A DNA stretch of 25,559 nt from DATCZS01 sp036525795 (GCA_036525795.1 DATCZS010000077.1:1-25559); one strand, 5' to 3'; shown: positions 14,228 to 23,158, counted from the stretch's first letter. The notes: a model not told the origin generated them from the sequence alone. Program-made: numbers and translations.

Positions 14228-15612
14228 CGCGTCCCTCCTCGTTCAACGGACAGCACGTCGGGAGCCGCCTCGATCTCCGCCAGCTCGAAACCAAAGCGGT
14301 CGGCCGCGAGGCGCGCCCCCTGCACCGCGTATGGCGCCATCGACGCCCCGGGAGGAATCGCCCCGCCGTCGAGGGTCATCCGGACCAGCGAACCGGAGAG
14401 CGCCTCGCCCGCCTCGATCGTGCCGTGGCCGGCCTCGTCGACCACGACGATGCGACCCGAGTCGATCCGAACATGCACTGAGCCTGACGTCACTCGATCC
14501 GGCACCGGGAGGCTCATCCCGGCGACCCGTCGAGCGTCGGCGGCTTCGAGGATCGTCTGCTCGAGCCACACCGGGTCGACCGAGAGGTCCTCTTCGATCA
14601 TCGCCCGCGTGAGCAATCCGATCGGCAGCCCGTCGACCCGGGAAGCCTGAATGGAAAACCCCGGACTGAGTCGAGGGTTCAGTTCGGTTGGGCGGAACCC
14701 CTCAGGCGTCGCCACCCCATCGATGCTGAACGCACCGCGGTAGCCCACCTCCCGGTCGAGGGTGTCGGCGACCGCCCGGGCGGCGGTCCGCATCTGGTGT
14801 CGAACCCGGTCGGGCGGATCCCAGGTGGTGGAGTACCCCAGGTACACAAACCCGGGCGGATCGAGCCTCCGGGCGATGAGCATCTCGACCGGCCGGAACA
14901 CCGCCACTCCCCGTGGGGTGACATATGCGTGGATCGAGCACGGGATCCCATCGAGGAACGGCATGACCCGCACGCGTCGGGCGCGGCGCTCGAACCACTC
15001 GCCCGCGGCGCCGAGGACCAGGTCGTTTCTGACCCAGCGCACGTACTCCCCCCCGCCGTGCCACCCCTCGGAGTTGTCGGCCACCCACACGGTGCCGTCG
15101 CCTCCGGCAAGCTCGCGATGGGCGGCCGCCGCCCGGGAGGTCTCGACGACCCGCGACGGGGCGCGCTCGACCCCGGCCCGGTCCCACAAGGCGTCAACCG
15201 TCATCTTGTCCTCGAGCTCGATCCACGCCGGCCGGCGCGCCCCGTAGATCCTCCTCCCCGCCAAGGGCTGGTCGAGCCCGAAGACGGGCGCCAGCACCCA
15301 GGCAGAGCCGTCCGGGTCGAACGCGTCGATCGCCGCGGTCATCCCCAGGTCAGGCTGTCCGAGTGCGTCGGAGAACGCCCGCAAGCCACTCATCACGGTC
15401 GCGCCGGACGTTCGGGTGAAATGCAGCTCGACACCGTCGGGCACGTCGCCGATGCCTTCCATTGCGGAGATGACCATGACGCGTTCGACACCCACCTGGC
15501 CCAGCTGTTGCACCAGCCGTGAGGCGATCGCAGCGACCTCGGCGATGAGGATCACCCGCCGCCCACCGAAGATGCGTCCAAGACCGCGTTCGATGGCATC
15601 CAGGTTCGTCAT
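14224..15612 (-). CDS. ATP-grasp superfamily protein of unknown substrate
   Basis: A 462-residue protein. Residues about 1-125 form a Rossmann-like pre-ATP-grasp region. The ATP-grasp fold follows from about 130: IELEDKMTVDALWD is the usual linker helix before the ATP-binding lobe, and YRGAFSIDG (291-299) leads into PTELNPRLSPGF (308-319) with Asp298, Glu310, Asn312 and Arg314 as the metal- and phosphate-binding residues. Such enzymes join a carboxylate to an amine or thiol through an acyl phosphate. The substrate cannot be read from the sequence, and I cannot place it in a named subfamily. The ATG at 15612 follows a GAGGACGG; the gap from the upstream 245-residue gene is 46 nt, so the two form a likely operon. 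The stop shares CTAG with the convergent lysozyme-fold gene. Confidence 0.8.
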   Translation of the reverse strand: MTNLDAIERGLGRIFGGRRVILIAEVAAIASRLVQQLGQVGVERVMVISAMEGIGDVPDGVELHFTRTSGATVMSGLRAFSDALGQPDLGMTAAIDAFDPDGSAWVLAPVFGLDQPLAGRRIYGARRPAWIELEDKMTVDALWDRAGVERAPSRVVETSRAAAAHRELAGGDGTVWVADNSEGWHGGGEYVRWVRNDLVLGAAGEWFERRARRVRVMPFLDGIPCSIHAYVTPRGVAVFRPVEMLIARRLDPPGFVYLGYSTTWDPPDRVRHQMRTAARAVADTLDREVGYRGAFSIDGVATPEGFRPTELNPRLSPGFSIQASRVDGLPIGLLTRAMIEEDLSVDPVWLEQTILEAADARRVAGMSLPVPDRVTSGSVHVRIDSGRIVVVDEAGHGTIEAGEALSGSLVRMTLDGGAIPPGASMAPYAVQGARLAADRFGFELAEIEAAPDVLSVERGGTR

Positions 15613-15658
15613 GTCGCTACGAGCCGTCCTCTTTTCCCACCTGGAATCGGTCCCCTCC

Positions 15659-16396
15659 TCAGAACGGGCACCAGCCGGTCTGGATTGCGCCCGGCACGTC
15701 GTCCAGGGCCGGCGCCCGCTCCGAGCACACGCGGACCCCCATGTCGCCGGAAAGGCCGAGACCCTGCCATCCGTGAGCCTCGACCCTGTCATCTCCAAAC
15801 GTGAAGGCGATGAGAGTGTGATCGTCGACCTCGGGCCCGGCGATGTCGAGCACCTCGCGAACCCGCTGATGCTCGGCCGGATCGATGGCACAGAGCCCGG
15901 GGCTCGCCACGCGCCGGGCGAGCCCCTCCTGGGCGGCGTATTCCCACAACGACTCGGCCGGTCCGTGCGCCTGTCGCCAGGCCGTTCGCACCGCTTCGGC
16001 CCGGGCAGCGGCCCGAACCGTGTTCTCGTCGACCGGCTCGTCGGACCAGAACCACACCGCCCCGATGCCATCACGGCGGTTGCGCACGTCCGTGAAGAGG
16101 CGATCGGTCCATGCGCCCGGCGTCAAGACCACCACCGCCAACTCGAGGTCGCCCGTGCACAGGTGGGTGTCGTCGAACGCGTCGGCCGCCACCTGCTCGG
16201 CACCGACCGCGAGCAGCGCCTCCACCGTGCCGAGCGCCTCTGCCTTTCCCGTCATCGGGTTGTAGGCGGAGAGCGGTGGGACCGCCCGACACATGTCGAC
16301 GTACCGCCGGAAGCGCTCCGACCCGGTACCCCCATCGCGTGGCAACCGGTAGATCCCCGCCATCGTGTCCAGGGTGGGGATGATCGTGACGGTCAT
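15659..16396 (-). CDS. Conserved-looking hypothetical protein, 245 residues, partner of the ATP-grasp gene
   Basis: I do not recognise this protein. It begins TIIPTLDTMAGIYRLPRDGG and contains LSAYNPMTGKAEALGTVEALL, GDLELAVVVLTPGAWTDRLF and GIGAVWFWSDEPVDENT, an orderly alpha/beta-looking sequence with no membrane segment or signal peptide. It ends in a tryptophan/cysteine tail, TGWCPF. Codon use fits the neighbours. The start is fixed by TACGGT 6 nt upstream of the ATG and by the lack of a better in-frame start. It lies 48 nt downstream of dnaE2 and 46 nt upstream of the ATP-grasp gene on the same strand, and most probably works with the latter, for example as a scaffold or second enzyme. 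That is inference from position only. Confidence 0.72.
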   Translation of the reverse strand: MTVTIIPTLDTMAGIYRLPRDGGTGSERFRRYVDMCRAVPPLSAYNPMTGKAEALGTVEALLAVGAEQVAADAFDDTHLCTGDLELAVVVLTPGAWTDRLFTDVRNRRDGIGAVWFWSDEPVDENTVRAAARAEAVRTAWRQAHGPAESLWEYAAQEGLARRVASPGLCAIDPAEHQRVREVLDIAGPEVDDHTLIAFTFGDDRVEAHGWQGLGLSGDMGVRVCSERAPALDDVPGAIQTGWCPF

Positions 16397-16402
16397 GTAC
16401 CG

Positions 16403-16408
16403 ACCGTA
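16403..16408 (-). promoter_or_regulatory. Leaderless -10 element of the 245-residue gene
   Basis: TACGGT on the minus strand, 6 nt before the ATG and inside the 48-nt gap after dnaE2. It allows expression of the pair apart from dnaE2. Confidence 0.5.
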
Positions 16409-16444
16409 CTCCTCGCAGGACGCGGCCGTCCGTGCGCGCGGAGC

Positions 16445-19400
16445 TCACCGGAAGTCGCGCGATCCCGTCGACACCACCGGGATCGCCTCGAAACGCCGAG
16501 CCACCAGGTTGGTGACACCGTCGCGGTACTCGACCAGGCCCTCGATGATCATCGCCGGAGCCTTGCGGGCCACCTCGTAGCCGGCCTCCCACACCGGCGG
16601 AAGGACCACCACGTTCACCAGGCCGGTCTCGTCTTCGAGGTTGAAGAATCTGACACCATTGGCGGTTCCCGGCCTCTGCCGATGAGTGACCACCCCTCCC
16701 ATCCGCACCTTCCGAGTGGTCCTGCGAAGCTCGAGCACCTCGGATGCGGTCAGGCATCCCATCGCCCGCAGTTCGGATCTGATGAACTGGATGGGGTGCG
16801 ACGTCGAGGTGCTCGTCGCCCACAGGTCGGCCAGGTGCTGCTCGCGAGGGGTCATGACCGGCAGGCCGGGCGGATCGACACCCGGCGACAGCGGAAGTCG
16901 ACCCGGACCGATCTCCGCCAGCGCCCCCGCCGCCCAGATCCCCTGGCGCCGGTCGAGGCCGATCGAAACGAGCGCACCGGCCGCCGCCAGACCCTCGAGA
17001 GCATCGACCGGCAGCCCGGCTCGATGAGCGAGGTCGGCCGGATCCTCGAATGGACCGCCGATGGTCCGGGCAGCCTCGATGCGGGTGATCTCGGATCCAC
17101 CCAGATTGCGCACATATCGCAGGCCCATCCGGACCCCAACCGCCGGACGGGGAGGATCGTCGGATGCGCCCCTCCCCCGCCGCCATTCCGCCCCCAGGTA
17201 CTCGACCACATCGCCGAAGTCGATCTCGACCGGCTCGACGGTGCAGTCATGCCAGGAGGCGTTGATGTCTGGCTCGAGCACCACCACCCCATGTCGCTGG
17301 GCGTCCTGGACCAGGCTGTTGGGGCTGTAGAACCCCATGGGCTGGGCGTTGAGCAATCCGGCCAGATACTCGGCCGGGTAGTGATATCGCAGCCAGGCGG
17401 ACATGTACACGATGTAGGCGAAGCTGACGGAGTGGCTCTCGGGGAACCCGAAGCTGGCAAAACCCTGCAGCTTCTCCCATATCTCATCCGCGGCAGGCCC
17501 GCGGATCTCGTTCCGCTCCATCCCGGCGTACACCTCGTCGCGAAGCTTGGACATCTCCTCGTCGGAGCGCTTGTGGGTCATGGCGGCTCGAAGGCGATCG
17601 GACTGGCCACCATCGAACCCGGCACACACCCTGGCCAGTTCCATCAGCTGTTCTTGGAAGATCGGAACTCCCAGCGTCTTTTCGAGGATCGGCACCGTCG
17701 ACGGGTGGGGATAGCGCACAGGCTCCTCCCCGTTGCGCCGGCGCAGGTAGGGGTGCACCGATTGGCCCTGGATCGGGCCGGGTCGGATGAGCGCCACCTC
17801 CACCGCCAGGTCGTAGAAGGTCTTCGGCTTCATCTTGGGAAGCGTCGCCATCTGCGCGCGCGACTCCACCTGGAAGAGCCCCACCGTGTCTGCGACGGTG
17901 AGCTGACGGTAGATGGCGGGCTCCTGGGGGATGGCAGCCAGATCGATCCGGACCCCGTGCGTCTCCTCGACGAGATCCGTCGCCAGGTGGAGGGCGTTGA
18001 GCATCCCCAGTCCGAGGAGGTCGAACTTCACGATCCCGATGGCGGCGCAATCGTCTTTGTCCCACTGGAGCACCGATCGGCCTTCCATCCGCCCCCATTC
18101 GATCGGCACCACCTGGTGCAGCGGTCGGTCGGCGATGACCATCCCCCCCGAATGGATTCCCAGGTGACGCGGAAACCCGTCGAGACGGTGACACACGTCG
18201 TAGATCAGCTCGGAGGTCAACCCGTGCGGGAGCGGTGCCTCGGTGCGGAGATGGTCCGTCCGGCGCGAGTCGACGTATCTGGAAAGCCCGTCGACCTGGG
18301 CCTGGGTCATCCCGAACACCTTGCCCACGTCGCGCAGCACCGATCTCGCCCGGTAGGTGACGACATTGGCGACCATGGCCGCCCGCTCCCGCCCGTATCG
18401 CCGGTAGCAGTACTGGATCACCTCTTCCCGGCGGTCGGCCTCCAGATCCAGGTCGATGTCAGGCGGCCGTCCCCGCTCTTCGGAGAGGAACCGCTCGAAC
18501 GGCAGGTGCAGCCGGATCGGATCGACCCGGGTGAGGCCGATGCACCGGCACACCGCCGAATCGGCACCCGAACCGCGGATCTGGCAGTAGATGTCCTGGG
18601 AACGGGCGAAGTCGACGATGTCTTTGACGACGAGGAAGTACCCGGGGAACCCGAGCCGGTCGATGATCCTCAACTCGTGCTCGAGCCGCTCGCGGGCCCG
18701 AGGGTCGATTCCGCCCTCTCCTGTGCCCGGATACACCTCTCTCGCCCCTTCGAAGGTGAGGTGACGGAGATACTCCATCTCGCTGCGGAAGTGCCCCGGC
18801 ATGGGGAACGGAGGAAGGTCGGGGCTGACCAGTCTCAGATCGAAGGCGAGTCGCTCGCCCAGCGCCGCAGCCCGACCCACCACCCCCGGGTAGCGGGCGA
18901 ACCGTCGATGCTGCTCGTCGGGCGGCTTGAGGAACCGCTCGTCGGTGCCAGGCCGAAATCCGTCTGCTGCGACCAGATCACGGCGACCGGCGATGGCGGC
19001 GAGCACGTCTGCCAGATGGGAATCGCCGCGCACGGCGTGGTGGACCTGGTTGGTGGCGACCGCCGGGATGCGCAGCCGTTGGGACACCTCCCACAGCAGA
19101 TCGTTGCGGGGATCGTCCCCGGGCATGCCGTGATGCCACAGCTCGACGTGGAGCCTCGACCCGAACAGCTCTCGCAACCGGGCAGCCTCGGTGACGGCGG
19201 CGGCGATGTCACCACGCCCCGCCGCCCGCGGCACCGCCCCCTGCCAGCAGCCGGTGAGACAGAACAGGTCGGGGTCTCTTGCCGCCTCGGCCAGGTCGCC
19301 CCAGGCGTACGCGGCCCGGTCCTTTTCGCCCCGGAACTGGGCTCGGGTGACCAGCCGGGAGAGGGTGGCATAGGCAGTCGGTGAACCTGCCAGCAACACC

Positions 19401-19789
19401 AGGTGGTCGGCCGAGTGATCGTCGAGTGGCCTCGTTCCGTGGTGGGTGACCGAACGGCCGCGCCGTCGATGGGCTTCCGAGCCGCTTGCGGCGAGCCGAT
19501 CCTCGTCCCAGGCCTCCGCTCTTCCCACGGGATCCGGCAGATCGCCGACCGGCGCATCGGCGTGGACACCGACCTCCACCCCGTACACCACCGGCAAGTC
19601 GTACCGGGCGGCGGCTTGCATCACCTTCACCGCGCCGTAGAACCCGTCGTGATCGGTGACCCCGAGAGCGGTGTACCCCAGTTCGGCTGCCCGCTCGACC
19701 AGCTCCGCCGCCGTTGCAGCCCCATCGAGAAAAGAGAAGTTCGTGTGACAGTGGAGCTCGGCGTAGGCGGCCGTCGGACGGGAGGGCAT
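16445..19789 (-). CDS. dnaE2: Error-prone DNA polymerase DnaE2 (ImuC)
   Basis: A 1114-residue C-family DNA polymerase of the DnaE2/ImuC type, which copies past damaged bases. The N-terminal PHP domain starts AELHCHTNFSFLDGA (10-24) and has VTDHDGFYG (44-52). The palm carries RGSGADSAVCRCIG and the catalytic aspartates PDIDLD (443-448), followed by the DRREEVIQY helix. The C-terminus ends with an OB-fold (VRMGGVVTHRQRPGTANG ... VNVVVLPP). Length and the lack of the C-terminal beta/tau region agree with DnaE2 rather than the replicative DnaE1. The start at 19789 is chosen because TACACT lies 7 nt upstream and a perfect LexA box directly precedes it; an earlier in-frame ATG (19808) would fall within the box. 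ImuA/ImuB partners are not in the window. Confidence 0.95.
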   Translation of the reverse strand: MPSRPTAAYAELHCHTNFSFLDGAATAAELVERAAELGYTALGVTDHDGFYGAVKVMQAAARYDLPVVYGVEVGVHADAPVGDLPDPVGRAEAWDEDRLAASGSEAHRRRGRSVTHHGTRPLDDHSADHLVLLAGSPTAYATLSRLVTRAQFRGEKDRAAYAWGDLAEAARDPDLFCLTGCWQGAVPRAAGRGDIAAAVTEAARLRELFGSRLHVELWHHGMPGDDPRNDLLWEVSQRLRIPAVATNQVHHAVRGDSHLADVLAAIAGRRDLVAADGFRPGTDERFLKPPDEQHRRFARYPGVVGRAAALGERLAFDLRLVSPDLPPFPMPGHFRSEMEYLRHLTFEGAREVYPGTGEGGIDPRARERLEHELRIIDRLGFPGYFLVVKDIVDFARSQDIYCQIRGSGADSAVCRCIGLTRVDPIRLHLPFERFLSEERGRPPDIDLDLEADRREEVIQYCYRRYGRERAAMVANVVTYRARSVLRDVGKVFGMTQAQVDGLSRYVDSRRTDHLRTEAPLPHGLTSELIYDVCHRLDGFPRHLGIHSGGMVIADRPLHQVVPIEWGRMEGRSVLQWDKDDCAAIGIVKFDLLGLGMLNALHLATDLVEETHGVRIDLAAIPQEPAIYRQLTVADTVGLFQVESRAQMATLPKMKPKTFYDLAVEVALIRPGPIQGQSVHPYLRRRNGEEPVRYPHPSTVPILEKTLGVPIFQEQLMELARVCAGFDGGQSDRLRAAMTHKRSDEEMSKLRDEVYAGMERNEIRGPAADEIWEKLQGFASFGFPESHSVSFAYIVYMSAWLRYHYPAEYLAGLLNAQPMGFYSPNSLVQDAQRHGVVVLEPDINASWHDCTVEPVEIDFGDVVEYLGAEWRRGRGASDDPPRPAVGVRMGLRYVRNLGGSEITRIEAARTIGGPFEDPADLAHRAGLPVDALEGLAAAGALVSIGLDRRQGIWAAGALAEIGPGRLPLSPGVDPPGLPVMTPREQHLADLWATSTSTSHPIQFIRSELRAMGCLTASEVLELRRTTRKVRMGGVVTHRQRPGTANGVRFFNLEDETGLVNVVVLPPVWEAGYEVARKAPAMIIEGLVEYRDGVTNLVARRFEAIPVVSTGSRDFR

Positions 19790-19796
19790 GCCGGGC

Positions 19797-19802
19797 AGTG
19801 TA
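19797..19802 (-). promoter_or_regulatory. Leaderless -10 element of dnaE2
   Basis: TACACT on the minus strand, 7 nt before the dnaE2 ATG. It directly abuts the LexA box, which would occupy the spacer between -10 and -35. Confidence 0.6.
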
Positions 19803-19818
19803 TCGAACATGTGTTCGA
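19803..19818. promoter_or_regulatory. LexA operator (SOS box) of dnaE2
   Basis: TCGAACATGTGTTCGA is a perfect match to the actinobacterial/mycobacterial SOS box TCGAAC-N4-GTTCGA. It sits immediately upstream of the dnaE2 -10 hexamer, so LexA binding would block RNA polymerase. The divergent amine-oxidase promoter is about 88 nt away and is probably unaffected. Confidence 0.9.
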
Positions 19819-19905
19819 CTCGCTCCGCAGCGCCGACACCGTCTGGTCTGCTCCGGAGCGATCCGCGGCGCATCGCCAGGGGCCAGGGACTCCCCCACCG
19901 TCAAG

Positions 19906-19911
19906 TAGCCT
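19906..19911 (+). promoter_or_regulatory. Leaderless -10 element of the amine-oxidase gene
   Basis: TAGCCT, 7 nt before the ATG at 19919. Confidence 0.55.
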
Positions 19912-19918
19912 CGCGGCC

Positions 19919-21175
19919 ATGCCTGATGTGGTGGTGGTGGGAGCGGGGGTGGCCGGGCTCACCGCCGCCCGGGTGCTGGCCGAGAGGCGGGTCGACGTCA
20001 CCGTCATCGAGGCGCGTGAGCGGATCGGGGGTCGAACGTGGACTCGCGATCTCGCCGGCGCCCCCGTCGACATGGGTGGTTCGTGGATCCACGGCCCGTA
20101 CGGGAACCCTCTGTCGGAGGTGGCGGCCGGGTTCGGGCTGTCGACCCGCAACGACGGGGCGTGGGGAACCGGCCTGGAGCTGTTCGTCGAAGGCTCGGGG
20201 TGGGCCGATGCCGCCACCACCACCTCGATGGTCGCCGCCCGGCTCGACTGGGACCCCGGGGAGGCCGCCTTCGCCCTCGGTGGGGATCGGCCCCACCGAG
20301 AAGGCGTCGAGTGGTTCGTCGGAGATCGTGGCTACCCGACCGACATCGCCGCCGTGGTCCGATTCAATCTCGACTGGGTGGAGGGGGCGCTCAACATCGG
20401 CGGCCGCCCGGACACCATCTCACTGCTCGGATCGGCCGCATACGTGAGCCACGGCGGGGGAAACACGGTGATCGACGGCGGCTACCGGGCGATGGTGGAC
20501 CACCTCGCCCGGGGGCTCGACATCCGGGTGGGTGAGCCGGTGCTGGCGATCGAGCACGGTGTCGAGGGTCTCGTGTCGACGACGCTGACCACTCACAGGG
20601 CAGATCGCATCATCGTCACCGTGCCGCTGGGTGTGCTGAAGAGCGGCTCCATCGTCTTCGACCCACCGCTTCCGCATGGCGGTGCCATCGAACGACTGGC
20701 GATGGCCAACCTGGAGAAGGTGGTGTTCCGCTTCGACCGCCCCGTGTGGCCCCGGCAGCGGCGGCGGGCCAACTTCGTGTCGGAGGATCGCCGATTCCCC
20801 ACCTGGGCGGACATGAGTGATCACGCAGGCGCACCGACGATCGTGGCGCTCTACAACCCCACGGCGACCGGGTGGATCGAGGCACTCGCCCCCGCCGATC
20901 GAGTCGAACCGGCCCTCGCCGTCCTCCGGGCGATGACACCGGAGATCCCGGATCCGATCGAGGCATTCGCCACCGACTGGACCGGTGACCCGCTGTCGGG
21001 CGGGTCCTACAGCTACATCCCGCTGGGCGCCACCGCCGCCGACATGCGCCACCTCGCCCGTCCCGCCTCGGAGCGTCTGGTGCTGGCCGGCGAACACACC
21101 GTCGCCGCCTACTTCGGAACGGTCCACGGCGCCCATGTGTCTGGCATGCGCGCCGCCGACTGGGCCACGGCCTGA
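19919..21175 (+). CDS. Flavin-containing amine oxidase (monoamine/polyamine oxidase family)
   Basis: A 418-residue FAD enzyme. The N-terminus is the dinucleotide-binding VVVVGAGVAGLTAARVLAE, followed by VIEARERIGGRTWT, the second FAD motif, and DMGGSWIHG. The C-terminus has LVLAGEHTVAAYFGTVHGAHVSGMRAA, the closing FAD motif of this family (residues about 385-412). YNPTATGW and the SGGSYSYIP segment match polyamine-oxidase-like proteins. It oxidises an amine to an imine with release of hydrogen peroxide; the substrate is not readable. No leader or ribosome-binding site is seen; the -10 lies 7 nt upstream of the ATG, fixing the start. It is divergent from dnaE2 and ends 1 nt before the antiporter stop. 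Confidence 0.9.
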   Translation: MPDVVVVGAGVAGLTAARVLAERRVDVTVIEARERIGGRTWTRDLAGAPVDMGGSWIHGPYGNPLSEVAAGFGLSTRNDGAWGTGLELFVEGSGWADAATTTSMVAARLDWDPGEAAFALGGDRPHREGVEWFVGDRGYPTDIAAVVRFNLDWVEGALNIGGRPDTISLLGSAAYVSHGGGNTVIDGGYRAMVDHLARGLDIRVGEPVLAIEHGVEGLVSTTLTTHRADRIIVTVPLGVLKSGSIVFDPPLPHGGAIERLAMANLEKVVFRFDRPVWPRQRRRANFVSEDRRFPTWADMSDHAGAPTIVALYNPTATGWIEALAPADRVEPALAVLRAMTPEIPDPIEAFATDWTGDPLSGGSYSYIPLGATAADMRHLARPASERLVLAGEHTVAAYFGTVHGAHVSGMRAADWATA

Positions 21176-21176
21176 G

Positions 21177-23132
21177 TCACCTGCCGGCGAACACCTTGCC
21201 CATACCGACGTCCGTCGCCGGGGTTCCGGCGTGGACCACGACGACGTCGATATCGGGCACCTCTCCGGCCAGACGTCCCACCATCGACTCCACGGCGGAG
21301 TGTCCGGGAGTGCCCGGGACGATCACGAGGTCGGCACTCTTCAGGCTCGAAGCCAGCTCGTGGAGGTCGTCACCGACCTCGACCGACGTCCACGAAGCGT
21401 CCGCGACGAACCCGGGCGAATCGATCGGCACCGCCACCACCACCGGCAATCCCGAACCCTTGGCGAGCCTGCGACACAACTCGACGGCCGCCGCCACGTC
21501 GGCAGGGAGAGGATCCGCCCCGAACGAGGGCAACAGCACCAGGCGTCGAGGATTCCCCGAGGAGAGCCAGCACGCGGCCACGGGGCACGGGGTCCGATCG
21601 ACGATGTCGTCGAACAACGATCCAAAGAGACGGTCCCGCGCCGTCGTCTCGCCTCTCCACCCCAGCATCACCAGCGAGGCATCCCGTTCGATGACGGTGT
21701 TCAACACCCCGGTGGAGATGGATCGGTCGACGCGGACGAAGGGATCGACGTCGGTTCCGAGGCGGGACGCCGCCGATCCGACGCTCGTCAACAGCGGGCG
21801 TGAGGCGCGCACCCGCTCGGGGTCGGGTGCGGATACGACGTGAAACGGCACGACCTCGCCACCGTCCGAACGCGCCACCCACACCGCGAGCCTCACGACG
21901 TCCGGCGCGGCCTCCGGATTCGAGACCGGGACCAGCACCGTTCGCCCGAGGCGCAGTGGCGGGGCGCCCGGAGGGATCACACCCGGTGCGCTCCGCGCCG
22001 CCACCCACGAGGACACCATGACGGTGACGAGGATGACGATCAGGACGGCGTTGACGATCCGCTCGTCGAAGAGCCCGATCTCGAAGCCGACCACCGTCAC
22101 CGCCAGCGCCGCTGCCGCATGGGCATTCGAGAGCGAGAACATCACCCCGATCTGAGCGCGGAGGAATCGAAACGCGCGCCCCGCCAACTCTGCAGCGAGG
22201 CCCTTTGCCCCCATTGCCATGGCCGCCATCACGGAGGCCAACGCAAGCGTGCGGCGGTCGAACACCACGGAGGGATCCACGAGCATGCCGATGGAGATCA
22301 GGAAGACAGGAATGAACAGCGCAGATCCCACGAACTCGACACGCTGCATGAGCGCGCCCCCATTGGGCACGAGCGCATTCAACGACAGGCCGGCAAGAAA
22401 CGCCCCGACGATGCCCTCCACCCCCACGAACTCGGCGAGCACTGCAGCCGACAGAAAGCCAACGAGGACGAACAGGAAGCGGAGCGTGCGGTCCTGACCG
22501 AGGCCGGCGAAGAACCACCGCGCCGCCCGCGGGAGCGCCCACAGAGCGGCAAATCCGAGCAAGACGAGACCCACTCCGAGGCGCACCGCGAACTCCAGAC
22601 CGTTCGTCTCCCCATAGGAACCCGCCACCGCCGCCAACAGGATCAGCGCGAGGGTGTCGGTGACGACGGTTGCACCGACCGTCACCGCCACCGCCGGATC
22701 CGTCACGATCCCGCTCCGACGAATGACGGGGTAGGCGACCAGCGTGTGAGAGGCAAACAGTGCCCCGAGGAGCGCCGACTTGTAGCCGCCGAAACCGAGA
22801 AACAGACCCGTCCCGAGGGCGACCATCACCGGCACAAGGAAGGTGATTGCTCCGAACGTGAGCGCCCGACGGCGATTGGTCGTCAGTATCTCGAGGTCGA
22901 GCTCCAACCCGGCCAGGAACATGAGGTACAGAAGACCGAACCCACCGAGCTGTTCGATGGTCCCGGCCCGGGTGAGCAGCCCGAAGCCTTCGGGCCCGAC
23001 CGCGACACCTGCCACGACGAGACCGATCACACCGGGAAGGCGAAGGCGTTCGGCTGCCAGAGGCGCGGCCAGGATCACGACGCCGAGAACGAGGAACACC
23101 GCGGCAGGAGAGGTCAGGGGAAGCTCGATCAT
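21177..23132 (-). CDS. CPA2-family monovalent cation/proton antiporter with C-terminal universal-stress-like domains
   Basis: A 651-residue protein. Residues 1 to about 385 form a multi-helix CPA2 antiporter domain: LRLPGVIGLVVAGVAVGPEG near the N-terminus, GLLYLMFLAGLELDL, ASHTLVAYPVIRR, and VVTDTLALILLA with the antiport aspartate. EGIVGAFLAGLSLNALVP and FIPVFLISIGM follow. Residues about 390-651 are cytoplasmic and look like two tandem Usp-type alpha/beta units (GRTVLVPVSN ... DASLVMLGW ... CPVAACWL, then RRLVLLPSF ... LVIVPGTPG). Such tails are thought to sense nucleotides or stress signals. The start is ATG 23132, with GAGAGG before it and TAGATT further up; a longer open frame upstream is not homologous. 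The ion is probably Na+ or K+, by family. Confidence 0.9.
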   Translation of the reverse strand: MIELPLTSPAAVFLVLGVVILAAPLAAERLRLPGVIGLVVAGVAVGPEGFGLLTRAGTIEQLGGFGLLYLMFLAGLELDLEILTTNRRRALTFGAITFLVPVMVALGTGLFLGFGGYKSALLGALFASHTLVAYPVIRRSGIVTDPAVAVTVGATVVTDTLALILLAAVAGSYGETNGLEFAVRLGVGLVLLGFAALWALPRAARWFFAGLGQDRTLRFLFVLVGFLSAAVLAEFVGVEGIVGAFLAGLSLNALVPNGGALMQRVEFVGSALFIPVFLISIGMLVDPSVVFDRRTLALASVMAAMAMGAKGLAAELAGRAFRFLRAQIGVMFSLSNAHAAAALAVTVVGFEIGLFDERIVNAVLIVILVTVMVSSWVAARSAPGVIPPGAPPLRLGRTVLVPVSNPEAAPDVVRLAVWVARSDGGEVVPFHVVSAPDPERVRASRPLLTSVGSAASRLGTDVDPFVRVDRSISTGVLNTVIERDASLVMLGWRGETTARDRLFGSLFDDIVDRTPCPVAACWLSSGNPRRLVLLPSFGADPLPADVAAAVELCRRLAKGSGLPVVVAVPIDSPGFVADASWTSVEVGDDLHELASSLKSADLVIVPGTPGHSAVESMVGRLAGEVPDIDVVVVHAGTPATDVGMGKVFAGR

Positions 23133-23152
23133 CGACCTCTCGGCATCGGCAG

Positions 23153-23158
23153 AATCTA
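23153..23158 (-). promoter_or_regulatory. -10 element of the CPA2 antiporter gene
   Basis: TAGATT on the minus strand, 20 nt before the ATG, with GAGAGG in the short leader. The rest of the 252-nt divergent gap to the dodecin gene shows nothing else I can support. Confidence 0.45.

Noticed and set aside
15416..19384. A nearly 4-kb open frame on the plus strand opposite dnaE2 and the 245-residue gene
   Set aside because: It is open only because high-GC DNA rarely contains stop codons on the opposite strand. Its translation is arginine-, histidine- and proline-rich without domains, while the minus strand encodes clear DnaE2 motifs.
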